Notes under the pieces: model-generated
Databases searched by the model: none
Told to the model about the DNA's origin: nothing
The model's input: the letters and a program-made list of their open reading frames with translations, nothing else
Program-made: the position numbers and the translations under genes
Part shown: positions 26,526 to 34,335 of the stretch, one piece after another
Layout of the letters: each line of letters starts with the position of its first letter
Numbering within the stretch: the stretch's first letter is position 1
Assembly (NCBI GenBank): GCA_963678055.1
Contig: OY782679.1
Span: forward strand, 1,984,001 to 2,048,000
Source of the DNA: CAXXOK01 sp963678055
GTDB lineage: Bacteria > Bacillota > Clostridia > Christensenellales > Aristaeellaceae
DNA: 64,000 nt
Direction: 5' to 3'

Positions 26526-27370
26526 TTAACGTTGAAAATCTACGGTTCAGCTATACAAACAAACCCTTCATCCAGTCCATGAGTTTTACCGTGCAGGATG
26601 GTGAGATCTTCGGGTTTCTCGGGCCGTCCGGTGCGGGTAAAAGCACACTGCAAAAGCTGTTGATTGGGCTGCTGCCCCGCTATGGTGGCACTGTGGAAGT
26701 AGGCGGCACGGAGGTCAGGCATGCAACCCGTGACTTTTACCAGACCATCGGGGTGGACTTCGAGTTCCCAAGCCTCTATGAAAAGCTGACGGGGCGGGAG
26801 AACCTTCAGTTTTTCTCGTCACTGTATGAAACCCACCGGGATATCGACGAACTTTTACGGGCGATCGGGCTGGACCGCGACGCCGACAAGAAGGTAGCGG
26901 AATATTCCAAGGGGATGAAGTCGCGGCTGAACTTCATCAAAGCGCTTTTACACGAGCCGAATCTGCTGTTCCTGGATGAGCCGACCAGCGGCCTCGACCC
27001 CTCCAACGCCCGCGTGATGAAGGATATGATTCTTGCAGAAAAGGCGGCGGGCCGAACCGTGATCCTGACCACGCATAACATGTACGATGCAGCGGAGCTC
27101 TGCGACCGCGTATCGTTCATCGTAGACGGAGCTATCGCCGCACTGGATACGCCCAAAGCCCTGATGACGCGCCATCGCGCTGTGATGATGACCTATGCCT
27201 ATCCCGCGCCGGACGGCGCACTTATGGAGCGCAGCGTAGCGCTGGAAAAGACCGGCGACGATGCACTCTTTCTGCAATTAGCGCAGCAGGGCAGGCTTGC
27301 CAGCGTCCACTCCGCCGAACCGACACTCAACGACGTGTTCGTCGAGATCACCGGGAGGGGTCTGCAATGA
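26522..27370 (+). CDS. ABC transporter ATP-binding protein (exporter type)
   Basis: This 282-residue ATPase has Walker A GPSGAGKS near residue 38, and VAEYSKGMKSRLNFIKALLH in the place of the signature (LSGGQ is replaced by YSKGM, common in drug/lipid exporters of the CcmA/BcrA type). Walker B is LLFLDEPTSGLDP, with the switch His in TTHNMYDAAEL. The C-terminal 60 residues form the usual regulatory extension. It is coupled by 4-bp overlaps to both TetR and the next permease gene. The substrate is unknown; drugs, peptides or lipids are typical for the family. Confidence 0.92.
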   Translation: MINVENLRFSYTNKPFIQSMSFTVQDGEIFGFLGPSGAGKSTLQKLLIGLLPRYGGTVEVGGTEVRHATRDFYQTIGVDFEFPSLYEKLTGRENLQFFSSLYETHRDIDELLRAIGLDRDADKKVAEYSKGMKSRLNFIKALLHEPNLLFLDEPTSGLDPSNARVMKDMILAEKAAGRTVILTTHNMYDAAELCDRVSFIVDGAIAALDTPKALMTRHRAVMMTYAYPAPDGALMERSVALEKTGDDALFLQLAQQGRLASVHSAEPTLNDVFVEITGRGLQ

Positions 27371-28050
27371 AGGCGAAAACGCTGATCCTTGCCGATATCC
27401 GCTTTCAAATCCGTTACGGTTTCTATACGATCTACAGCCTGTTCACGCTTGTATACCTGGGCCTGCTCTATGCCCTGCCGGACGCCTGGCGCAGCGACGT
27501 GGCCGCCGTGATGATCTTCACCGATCCCGCCGCGATGGGGCTTTTCTTCATGGGCGCAATCGTGCTGTTTGAAAAGAACGAGCGGGTGCTGGACTCAATC
27601 GCCGTCTCCCCAGTGGGTGCATGGGACTATGTGCTGTCCAAGCTTATATCCATCGGTCTGATCTCCACGCTTGTCGCGGCGGTAATCGGCCTGGGCGCGG
27701 GCGTGGTCCGCTCTCCCCTGTTGTTCCTCGTGTCGGTGTTTTTGTGCTCCTGCCTGTTTTCCTCGCTGGGGCTGATCGCCACATGCAAGATCAAAACCCT
27801 CAACCAGTTTTTCCTCGCCGCAGTGCCGCTGGAGATACTGACCGTCGTTCCGGCCATCCTGTGGATGTTCTTCGTACCGTCGAATCTGTTCGTGCTGCAC
27901 CCCGGAGCAAGCATGCTGATGCTTTGCACGGGCCGCGGCATCATGCCGCTTGTGCTGCTCTCGCTGCTGGTGTGGACGGCGGGGTTCTACTTAATCGCCG
28001 TGCGTGTCGTCCGGCGTATGCTGCTGTCTGTGGGAGGGATTACGCTGTGA
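27367..28050 (+). CDS. ABC-2-type permease, first subunit
   Basis: This 227-residue protein has about six hydrophobic segments and begins MKAKTLILADIRFQIRYGFY. The segment LDSIAVSPVGAWDYVLSKLI is the ABC-2 membrane permease hallmark, with the VSPV-type turn between helices. It would form the export channel with the second permease and the ATPase. The start and stop both overlap neighbouring genes by 4 bp, which keeps subunit amounts matched. Confidence 0.85.
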   Translation: MKAKTLILADIRFQIRYGFYTIYSLFTLVYLGLLYALPDAWRSDVAAVMIFTDPAAMGLFFMGAIVLFEKNERVLDSIAVSPVGAWDYVLSKLISIGLISTLVAAVIGLGAGVVRSPLLFLVSVFLCSCLFSSLGLIATCKIKTLNQFFLAAVPLEILTVVPAILWMFFVPSNLFVLHPGASMLMLCTGRGIMPLVLLSLLVWTAGFYLIAVRVVRRMLLSVGGITL

Positions 28051-28760
28051 AGTCCAATCTTTTATCCATGCGGATGTTTTTTCGGGAAATTCGCGGCGAC
28101 AGCATGCTCTTTATCCTGTGTTTTATGCCACTGCTGATCGCCGCATTGTTTCGCTTTGGTATCCCGTTTCTGGAAGCACAGCTTACGGCCGCGTTTCACA
28201 CAGCGAGTGTGCTTTCGGGATATTACCTTCTGTTTGATCTGTTTCTGGCGGTGATCGCGCCTTATCTTTTAGTATTCATCTCCGCAATGGTCATGCTGTC
28301 GGAAATTGACGAGCACGTCGCCGCTTACCTGGCTGTAACGCCTGTGCGCAGGGATGGTTATATCGTCTCAAGGCTCATCTACCCTGCTTTGCTTTCAGCG
28401 ATCGTCTCCGCCGCGCTGCTCATGTGCTGCGCGCTGACGGAATGGACACTCTGGAATATTCTACTGCTGAGCCTACTTTCGGTTCTGCTTTGCGTGCCTG
28501 TAGCGATGCTGGTTGTTGCTTACTCGCATAACCGCGTGGAAGGTATGGCACTTTCGAAGATTTCCGGACTTCTTCTATGCGGATTTCCGGTTCCGTTTTT
28601 TCTGACAAACGGACTACAGTATTTGTTTGGTTGGCTTCCGTCTTTTTGGATCGCAAAACTATTTCAACAGCAAAATTACCTTGACCTGCTCCCTGCCGTT
28701 TTGCTTTCGGCGATGTGGATATGGCTGCAGTACAAACGCTTTGAGCGCAAGCTGCTTTAA
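28047..28760 (+). CDS. ABC-2-type permease, second subunit
   Basis: The 237-residue product starts with GTG at 28047, overlapping the previous stop (GTGA), with GGGAGGG 8 bases upstream. It has about six helices and the matching ABC-2 turn VAAYLAVTPVRRDGYIVSRLI. A longer frame open upstream is ignored because it overlaps the first permease entirely. Together with the ATPase and first permease it forms a three-subunit exporter under TetR control. There is no obvious terminator; a new -10 element follows. Confidence 0.85.
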   Translation: MKSNLLSMRMFFREIRGDSMLFILCFMPLLIAALFRFGIPFLEAQLTAAFHTASVLSGYYLLFDLFLAVIAPYLLVFISAMVMLSEIDEHVAAYLAVTPVRRDGYIVSRLIYPALLSAIVSAALLMCCALTEWTLWNILLLSLLSVLLCVPVAMLVVAYSHNRVEGMALSKISGLLLCGFPVPFFLTNGLQYLFGWLPSFWIAKLFQQQNYLDLLPAVLLSAMWIWLQYKRFERKLL

Positions 28761-28775
28761 TCCTACCTTTCGACA

Positions 28776-28784
28776 TGGTATACT
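28776..28784 (+). promoter_or_regulatory. Extended -10 promoter for the zinc-ribbon gene
   Basis: TGGTATACT is an extended -10 (TGnTATACT). A weak -35 (TTTAAT, 28756-28761) lies 17 bp upstream. It is about 75 bp before the small gene. Confidence 0.45.
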
Positions 28785-28860
28785 GTAACCAGCAAATGAC
28801 AACCGCAGGCCCAACGAAAAACGATATTCTATAACGACTGACACGTAAGGAGGGTCTTTC

Positions 28861-29001
28861 ATGTTGAAAACCGGCGATACCCCCGGCAAAGGAACCTACA
28901 AGTGCCTGAAATGCGGCAAGATCATCACCCTGGACAGTGATACCGATGCGCTTCCCGTATGCCCCAAATGCGGCAACCAGACCTGGAAAAAGGTAGAGTA
29001 G
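28861..29001 (+). CDS. Small zinc-ribbon protein
   Basis: A 46-residue protein begins MLKTGDTPGKGTYKCLKCGK and ends CPKCGNQTWKKVE. Two CxxC knuckles (CLKC and CPKC) spaced 19 residues apart should bind one zinc ion, as in rubredoxin-like zinc ribbons. Proteins of this shape are common and uncharacterised in Clostridia. The ATG has AAGGAGG with 7-base spacing, which strongly supports translation. It is the last gene of normal base composition before the AT-rich island. Confidence 0.82.
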   Translation: MLKTGDTPGKGTYKCLKCGKIITLDSDTDALPVCPKCGNQTWKKVE

Positions 29002-29012
29002 TACCAGACCAT

Positions 29013-29060
29013 ATATACTTTAACACCCTGTTCTGTACAGAACAGGGTGTTAAAGTATAT
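29013..29060. repeat. Perfect 48-bp palindrome with no loop
   Basis: Twenty-four bases on each side of the centre (between 29036 and 29037) pair without a mismatch. The centre reads TTCTGTACAGAA, the middle of each arm is AACACCCTGTT or its complement, and the outer part is ATATACTTTA or its complement. It begins 11 bp after the zinc-ribbon stop and marks the switch to AT-rich DNA. No T run follows on either strand, so it is not a standard terminator. It may be a dimeric-protein site, a cruciform, or a scar of insertion. Confidence 0.9.
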
Positions 29061-29124
29061 TGGAATCGTATCAGATTTTGATTTCTTTTTAGTTCTTTAT
29101 CAATTACAAGATATTTATTATTAA

Positions 29125-29153
29125 TTGTGCGCATAAAAGCAATATAGTATAAT
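29125..29153 (+). promoter_or_regulatory. Promoter of the AT-rich two-gene cassette
   Basis: TTGTGC (29125-29130) and a perfect TATAAT (29148-29153) have a 17-bp spacer and lie 54 bp before the first start codon. Confidence 0.55.
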
Positions 29154-29206
29154 GATAAAAAATACAAGTCTACTATCTTCAAGTCTGAGTGTTGGGGAGA
29201 ATGCTA

Positions 29207-30013
29207 ATGAAAAATAATGATTATCAGTTATCAAGGGTAGTTTATTTTGACGAAGGTTCAGTGACTGACTATCTTCAGATAATAAACAATGGAAACATGA
29301 CAAGCTTCACAGAGCTTTTAAAGAGTACAGAAACTGAAGCAAGCGGAGGCGCAACTGCAAAAGCCTCTGTTGGAGGAAACTCTGTTATCAAAACGCTTTT
29401 TAAGTCATTAATCGGTGTAGATTATAAATTCGAAGTAAATGCTAACGCAAGCTTTGAAAAGGCACGAAATAAGCTCGTTCGGAACATAATTGAGAACACA
29501 TTGCTCTCAGATTTCATTGAAGCAGTAAAAGAAGATAAAGGCAGCATTGAAGTACTTAAGAACTTTGATATTTATCCGCTCTATAATTCTTTTGCTTATA
29601 TTAATCTTGCAGCCCCGTATTTCAAGATTATGGTTCCAGATAAACCGCAAAGAATAGACGACAACTTTTCACTTGATATTTCCGGTGTTGAGGAAGTCAT
29701 TCACAAGGGTAAAGGATATTATGAATTAATTGGAGAAACGAACGACAACTCAAGTAAAGTAGTTTTTCGCTTCAACAATGACGCATTCAGAAATAACTAT
29801 ACTATGGCTGATATCATAAAAATGGACCTGGTTCTTTTTGCCGTAAAAGTTGGGAGAATTGCTCAAGGTAAACTCAATATGACACAGGAATTTGAATTTG
29901 GTAGCAAAGTTATCGAGGAGCGGGTAAGAATAACAGGTTCTCAAAAAAGCAAAAGTGAGTCAGTTGAGAAATTACCAATTTACGATGTAATGCTAGCAGG
30001 AATAGGTGTATAA
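29207..30013 (+). CDS. Unknown protein of the AT-rich cassette, possibly DUF6414 family
   Basis: This 268-residue protein begins MKNNDYQLSRVVYFDEGSVT. The FDEGSVTDYLQI opening and the following Gly/Ala/Ser-rich stretch (residues ~45-60) resemble, from memory, the DUF6414 family; I could not check this. No membrane helix or catalytic motif is evident. ATG 29207 has GGGGAG with 7-base spacing; the ATG two codons upstream and the GTG before it are poorly placed. Codons strongly prefer A/T endings, unlike all neighbours. The stop shares a base with the ATPase start (TAATG), so the two genes form a coupled pair. The function is unknown; a role as sensor or partner of the ATPase is inference. Confidence 0.75.
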   Translation: MKNNDYQLSRVVYFDEGSVTDYLQIINNGNMTSFTELLKSTETEASGGATAKASVGGNSVIKTLFKSLIGVDYKFEVNANASFEKARNKLVRNIIENTLLSDFIEAVKEDKGSIEVLKNFDIYPLYNSFAYINLAAPYFKIMVPDKPQRIDDNFSLDISGVEEVIHKGKGYYELIGETNDNSSKVVFRFNNDAFRNNYTMADIIKMDLVLFAVKVGRIAQGKLNMTQEFEFGSKVIEERVRITGSQKSKSESVEKLPIYDVMLAGIGV

Positions 30014-31134
30014 TGAAAACAGTAACAATCTTCACTGGGAGTGATATAGGTTTCCAGAAACTAATTAGTGGCTTTGATAATGTTTCAGAAATTCGCGATT
30101 TAATTAATGTTATCAATGTCCAAAGACATGAAATTAGTGGAGCTGAAAAAACAGACATAACTCCAGCGATATTTGAATACTTATATATAGGTACTGATGA
30201 TTACTATGCGTTATCTGAATGGGCAAACAATTCTTTTTTAGCAATTCTAAAAGATCCCAGAATCAATGTAGTCAATCTATTCCTGTGCAATCCACCACGA
30301 AAAATAAGAAATGATATTGAAAAATGTCATGGTGATATCTTATCCTATGAATCAACAAAATACCTTGAGATTTCTGATGATATTATTAGGGATATGAATA
30401 TTCAATGCAAACAGCATATTCGCGGACAAAATGATGCAATTGATGAGATACTAATAAGCATTTATTCACAAACATATAGTCGAAGACCGATTGTTGTCCT
30501 CTTGAATGGAAATTCTGGTATTGGTAAAACCGAAACCGCGAAGATAATGTGTAATTGTGTTGGTGGCGAACTAACACGAATCCAGCTTTCAATGTATCAA
30601 AACGCAGAAGCATATAATTATGTCTTTGGTGGAGAACATGGAAAAAACACTTTGACAAGAGATTTAATTAGAAGAGAAAATAATCTTATTCATATTGACG
30701 AGCTTGATAAGGTGAATCCTGCTCTATATAACGCGTTTTACCAAATGTTTGATGAAGGGATATACAAAGATCAACAATACCAAGTAGATGTTGCTGATTG
30801 CATATTTCTATGCACATCAAATTTTCGAGATGCTTTGGAAGCAAAACGAATATTCGGTGATCCTTTATATTCAAGATTTGATAGCATTATTGAGTTTAAG
30901 AGTTTATCAATTGATGATAGGATAAAGATAACCGAGGAGACATTTAGCAATATTATCAATAAGCTACCAAACCAAGCTGATAAAACCAAGTTAAATGAAT
31001 CAAACACCCTAAAGGTATTTAGTGATTTAATTATGCGTGGCTCATATAGTAACATCAGAATACTAAAAAAAGATATTCAACGTTATGCAAACAAAGTTTT
31101 AGTAGAAGCAAAGCAGTTACTAAATATCCCGTAA
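30013..31134 (+). CDS. Clp/Hsp100-like AAA+ ATPase of the AT-rich cassette
   Basis: This is a 373-residue protein. Residues 1-130 form an unrecognised domain. Residues ~131-373 form one AAA+ module of the Clp clade. It begins with IRGQNDAIDEI, followed by Walker A GNSGIGKT (166-173) and Walker B LIHIDELDK with the catalytic Glu230. Sensor 1 is CTSN (267-270), and PLYSRFDSIIEF carries a candidate arginine finger (Arg288). A helical lid follows. There is no protease domain, zinc finger or Clp N-domain. It overlaps the preceding gene by 1 bp and shares its AT-rich composition. A stand-alone remodelling ATPase paired with an unknown protein suggests an accessory, perhaps defence, module. Confidence 0.82.
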   Translation: MKTVTIFTGSDIGFQKLISGFDNVSEIRDLINVINVQRHEISGAEKTDITPAIFEYLYIGTDDYYALSEWANNSFLAILKDPRINVVNLFLCNPPRKIRNDIEKCHGDILSYESTKYLEISDDIIRDMNIQCKQHIRGQNDAIDEILISIYSQTYSRRPIVVLLNGNSGIGKTETAKIMCNCVGGELTRIQLSMYQNAEAYNYVFGGEHGKNTLTRDLIRRENNLIHIDELDKVNPALYNAFYQMFDEGIYKDQQYQVDVADCIFLCTSNFRDALEAKRIFGDPLYSRFDSIIEFKSLSIDDRIKITEETFSNIINKLPNQADKTKLNESNTLKVFSDLIMRGSYSNIRILKKDIQRYANKVLVEAKQLLNIP

Positions 31135-31237
31135 CACAGCTATAGCCCTGAGTGATATTGCTTCAATAGAAAAACTAGAATCAAGATTCACATCGAAATT
31201 CGACAAGAATTAGAAATTCATACGTTAAACATAGTCT

Positions 31238-31492
31238 CTAGTTCAAATCCATGAGCTTCGCGGTGATGCCGTCCAGTGTATTCAGGTCTTTTACCAGCTG
31301 CTCAACCTCTTGCAGCGTGCCGCAGGGCTGTAGCACAATCAGGCCGTAATTGGCGCAGCTGTCATCATCTACCTCGTGCAAGCCAAGGCGAGTTTTGATC
31401 AGACAGCCATTCTTTGTCAGCGCTTGCTGCAGCACCCCGGCGTTGGCCACCCGGTTGTCCAGTTTAATCCCGACAATATAGTTACAGTTCAT
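31238..31492 (-). CDS. Small ACT/ferredoxin-fold protein, TM1266-like regulator family
   Basis: This 84-residue protein begins MNCNYIVGIKLDNRVANAGV. The pattern of two beta-alpha-beta units with GCLIKTRLGLHEV and YGLIVLQPCGTLQEVEQLVKDLNTLDG matches small ACT-like proteins annotated as iron-only hydrogenase system regulators in anaerobes. The ligand and target are unknown. The ATG follows AAGGAGG with 7-base spacing. It marks the return to normal base composition after the AT-rich cassette. No hydrogenase maturation gene is next to it here, so the name should be used with caution. Confidence 0.65.
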   Translation of the reverse strand: MNCNYIVGIKLDNRVANAGVLQQALTKNGCLIKTRLGLHEVDDDSCANYGLIVLQPCGTLQEVEQLVKDLNTLDGITAKLMDLN

Positions 31493-31643
31493 GCTGTATC
31501 CTCCTTACGTCTCTCTATGAAACCAGCTTTAGTACAATGCTTTATGTATTCAAGATGTCGTTTTGAATCCCTTTCGAAACCACCGATTCCGCCCCGTTTT
31601 GTTTTTCTTTCCTGTAAGCATTCCCAAAACGGCAGTCTGCGAG

Positions 31644-31649
31644 TATAAT
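31644..31649 (+). promoter_or_regulatory. -10 element of xpt
   Basis: A perfect TATAAT lies 37 bp before the xpt ATG. No good -35 is visible at 16-18 bp, and the 150 bp upstream do not contain the conserved core of a purine riboswitch. Confidence 0.4.
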
Positions 31650-31685
31650 AGTTAGAAATAAGCTAACGAAGATGGAGATGTTAAG

Positions 31686-32255
31686 ATGGATCTTCTCAAG
31701 GAGCGCATCGTCCGGGACGGCCGGGTGAAGGATGAACAAATCATCAAGGTGGACGGTTTTTTGAACCACCAGATCGATATTCAGCTGATGGATGAGATCT
31801 CCCGGGAATTTAAACGCCTGTTTCATGAAGAGAAAATCACCAAGGTCATCACCATTGAGGCCAGCGGCATCGCCATTGCCTGCTTCACCGCGCTGCAATT
31901 TGGGGTTCCGGTGGTGTTTGCTAAGAAATCCGAAAGCAAGAACATCGACGGCGCGGTCTACCGCACTGTGGTTACCAGCTTCACACGCGGCAGAGACTAC
32001 ACGGTGATCCTTGAAAAACGCTATCTCTCCTCCGATGACCGCATTTTGATCGTAGATGATATTCTGGCTACCGGCAAAGCACAAAAAGGCCTGCTGGACA
32101 TTGCCAGTCAGGCCGGAGCCGCCGTTGCGGGTATCGGAATTGTGATTGAAAAAGGTTTCCAGGGCGGCGGAGATGCCCTGCGCAAGAGCGGTTACAATGT
32201 ACAAAGCCTTGCCATTATCGACAGTATGCAGGACGGCACAGTACACTTCCGCTAA
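31686..32255 (+). CDS. xpt: Xanthine phosphoribosyltransferase
   Basis: This 189-residue enzyme converts xanthine and PRPP to XMP in purine salvage. It begins MDLLKERIVRDGRVKDEQII, typical of Gram-positive Xpt. ITKVITIEASGIAIACFTAL forms the base/phosphate region, VVFAKKSES precedes the flexible loop, and ILIVDDILATGKAQ is the PRPP-binding signature. GGAG lies 8 bases before the ATG. The neighbouring nucleoside importer, convergent with it, fits a purine-salvage locus. Unlike Bacillus xpt, no guanine riboswitch or pbuX gene is attached. Confidence 0.93.
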   Translation: MDLLKERIVRDGRVKDEQIIKVDGFLNHQIDIQLMDEISREFKRLFHEEKITKVITIEASGIAIACFTALQFGVPVVFAKKSESKNIDGAVYRTVVTSFTRGRDYTVILEKRYLSSDDRILIVDDILATGKAQKGLLDIASQAGAAVAGIGIVIEKGFQGGGDALRKSGYNVQSLAIIDSMQDGTVHFR

Positions 32256-32267
32256 ATAGCATACAAC

Positions 32268-33239
32268 TTATCTGTCTTCACGGAAATACGGCTGCCCCAA
32301 GTTTGCGGGTGGCTGATTTTCATGTTTGCGGCGCATGGAAACAACAATCAGCACCAGTATGGTCACAATATACGGCAGCATTTTGAACAGCTCCTGCGAC
32401 GAACGGGTCAAGCCGCCGATGTAGAAGTACAGCCAGAACAAAATACCAAACAGATATGAGCCCCAAATGGCTTGCAGCGGCTTCCAGCGCGCGAAGATAA
32501 CCAGCGCGACCGCCAGCCAGCCGAGTTTTTCAATCCCGCCATCGTTGGCCCAGGTGCCTTTGATGTAGTCCATAATGTAATACAGCCCACCCATACCGGT
32601 GATTGCCGCACCCACGCAGGTGGACAGATACTTGTACTTGGTCACGCTGATGCCTGCGGCATCTGCCGTGGCAGGGTTTTCACCCACGGCACGGAGGTTT
32701 AAGCCCGTGCGGGTTTTCCGCAGGAACCAGCTGGTAAGCACCGCCAAAACAATGGCCAGATACACCATAAAGCCCAGCGAAGAAAACACCCCGACATTGG
32801 ATAGGAACGGCAGTGTGGCCCTGTAGGCACCACTAGTCGGTGCAACGGAAATTTGCCCCACACCACCAGCCAGCTTGTTCATCGCGCCGCCAAAGAAGTT
32901 GGCGACACCGGAACCGAAAATGGTCAGGGTCAGTCCGGTTACATTTTGGTTGGCTTTCAGCGTAATGGTCAGAAAACTGTAGATAAACCCTGCCAGCACC
33001 GACGCCAGCAGTGCGCAAAGCAGCGCGATCAGCAACCCGATAAACGGCACAGGCATGGCTACAGCGTTTTCATAGTAAAACGCGCCACCAAGACCGGCGA
33101 TGCCGCCCAGGTACATAATGCCCGGCACGCCCAGATTCAGGTTACCGGATTTTTCCGTGAGTATCTCGCCCACCGCGCCAAACAGGATCACGGTGCCAAA
33201 CACGATCGCTGCCTGCATTAAAGATAATATTTGAGACAT
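32268..33239 (-). CDS. BMP-type nucleoside ABC transporter permease (NupQ/YufQ-like)
   Basis: This 323-residue permease of the BPD_transp_2 type has about nine helices. Motifs include FGAVGEILTEKSGNLNLGVPG near the start, LTLTIFGSGVANFFG, and LRAVGENPATADAAGISVTKYK, the conserved cytoplasmic coupling loop. It pairs with the larger permease encoded 1 bp upstream and the double ATPase to import nucleosides. The homologous Bacillus NupNOPQ takes up guanosine. It is the last gene of the operon, facing xpt. Confidence 0.9.
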   Translation of the reverse strand: MSQILSLMQAAIVFGTVILFGAVGEILTEKSGNLNLGVPGIMYLGGIAGLGGAFYYENAVAMPVPFIGLLIALLCALLASVLAGFIYSFLTITLKANQNVTGLTLTIFGSGVANFFGGAMNKLAGGVGQISVAPTSGAYRATLPFLSNVGVFSSLGFMVYLAIVLAVLTSWFLRKTRTGLNLRAVGENPATADAAGISVTKYKYLSTCVGAAITGMGGLYYIMDYIKGTWANDGGIEKLGWLAVALVIFARWKPLQAIWGSYLFGILFWLYFYIGGLTRSSQELFKMLPYIVTILVLIVVSMRRKHENQPPANLGQPYFREDR

Positions 33240-33240
33240 C

Positions 33241-34335
33241 TTACTTGCCCTCCCGTCCGCGGAAGATCAGCCGGTAGCGGGTAAAAAACTCGCTGCCGAG
33301 TATAAAGAACAAGATGATGCCTGTGATCATCTGAGAGGCGTAGTCGTTCAGGTTGTACTGGGAGGCAATTTGTATCGCGCCTTTTTCAAGGAACACGAGC
33401 AGACCCGCCACCAATATCATCACGAAGGTGTTGAACTTGGCAAGCCAGGCCACAATGATAGCCGTAAACCCGTTACCACCCGCTGTTCCGGTGGATATCG
33501 TATGCGATGCCCCGGCGACTGCAATGTAGCCAGCCAGGCCGCAGATCGCGCCGGACAGCATCATCGTCCGTATCACTACCCGTTTAACGCTGATGCCGAT
33601 ATAACGCGCGGTTTTGTTGGATTCCCCCACCACCGCAATTTCATAGCCATGCTTGGAGTAGCGCAGGTAAACAAACATCGCAACCGTCAGCGCCAGTACA
33701 ATGACGACGTTGAGCAGATACTTCTGCCCAAGCAGCGGCGGAAACCAACCCATCTGCGTGCGTTGGTTGATGATGCCCACGGTATTAGAGCCAAACGGGT
33801 TTTCCCAGACGGCTACAAAGTAGCTCGTCAGCTGGATGGCAACATAGTTCATCATCAGCGTAAACAGGGTTTCGTTGGTGCCATAGCGCGCTTTGAACAT
33901 AGCCGGGATTGCGCCCCAGGCCGCGCCTGCCAGTAGGCTCGCCACCAGCGAAACAAGCAGCAGCGCCCAGGTCGGCAGGGTGTTGCCGAAATAAATCATC
34001 ACGGCGGCGGTTGCAATGCCGCCAATCAAAATCTGTCCCTCGGCGCCGATGTTCCAAAAGCGCATTTTAAACGCGGGTGCCAGCCCGATCCCGATGCAAA
34101 GCAGCATCGCCATATCGCGGAAACTGACCCACATACGGCGGCTGGACCCGAAGTTACCTTCAAACATCGCCTCGTACACCTTGATGGGGTTGAGGTGAAC
34201 GATAGCGAAAATCACAACTGCGCTGGCCAGCAATGCCAGCAGCAGCCCTATCAGTCGAATCAGCCAGCTGTGCCAAAACACGATGGAATCCCTTTTGGCA
34301 ATACGAATCCACGGAATTTTATGCGTTGGGTTCAT
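33241..34335 (-). CDS. BMP-type nucleoside ABC transporter permease (NupP/YufP-like)
   Basis: This 364-residue permease has about nine helices. FKMRFWNIGAEGQILIGGIA and the coupling loop IAVVGESNKTARYIGISVKR are diagnostic of the larger permease of BMP-type nucleoside importers. The start lies 17 bp inside the end of the ATPase gene, behind AGAGGA, giving translational coupling. It is separated by 1 bp from the second permease. Its role is as a membrane channel subunit of a nucleoside importer. Confidence 0.9.
   Translation of the reverse strand: MNPTHKIPWIRIAKRDSIVFWHSWLIRLIGLLLALLASAVVIFAIVHLNPIKVYEAMFEGNFGSSRRMWVSFRDMAMLLCIGIGLAPAFKMRFWNIGAEGQILIGGIATAAVMIYFGNTLPTWALLLVSLVASLLAGAAWGAIPAMFKARYGTNETLFTLMMNYVAIQLTSYFVAVWENPFGSNTVGIINQRTQMGWFPPLLGQKYLLNVVIVLALTVAMFVYLRYSKHGYEIAVVGESNKTARYIGISVKRVVIRTMMLSGAICGLAGYIAVAGASHTISTGTAGGNGFTAIIVAWLAKFNTFVMILVAGLLVFLEKGAIQIASQYNLNDYASQMITGIILFFILGSEFFTRYRLIFRGREGK

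Noticed and set aside
29013..29060. Palindrome as a Rho-independent terminator of the zinc-ribbon gene
   Set aside because: The stem is strong but is followed by AAAGTATAT or ATATATGG type sequence, with no T tract on either strand. It is kept as an unexplained palindrome.
31241..31250. GTTCAAATCC, resembling a tRNA T-arm and hence a possible integration site at the island edge
   Set aside because: It is the last codons of the ACT-like gene read on the other strand. No acceptor stem, anticodon arm or CCA end surrounds it, and no integrase is present.
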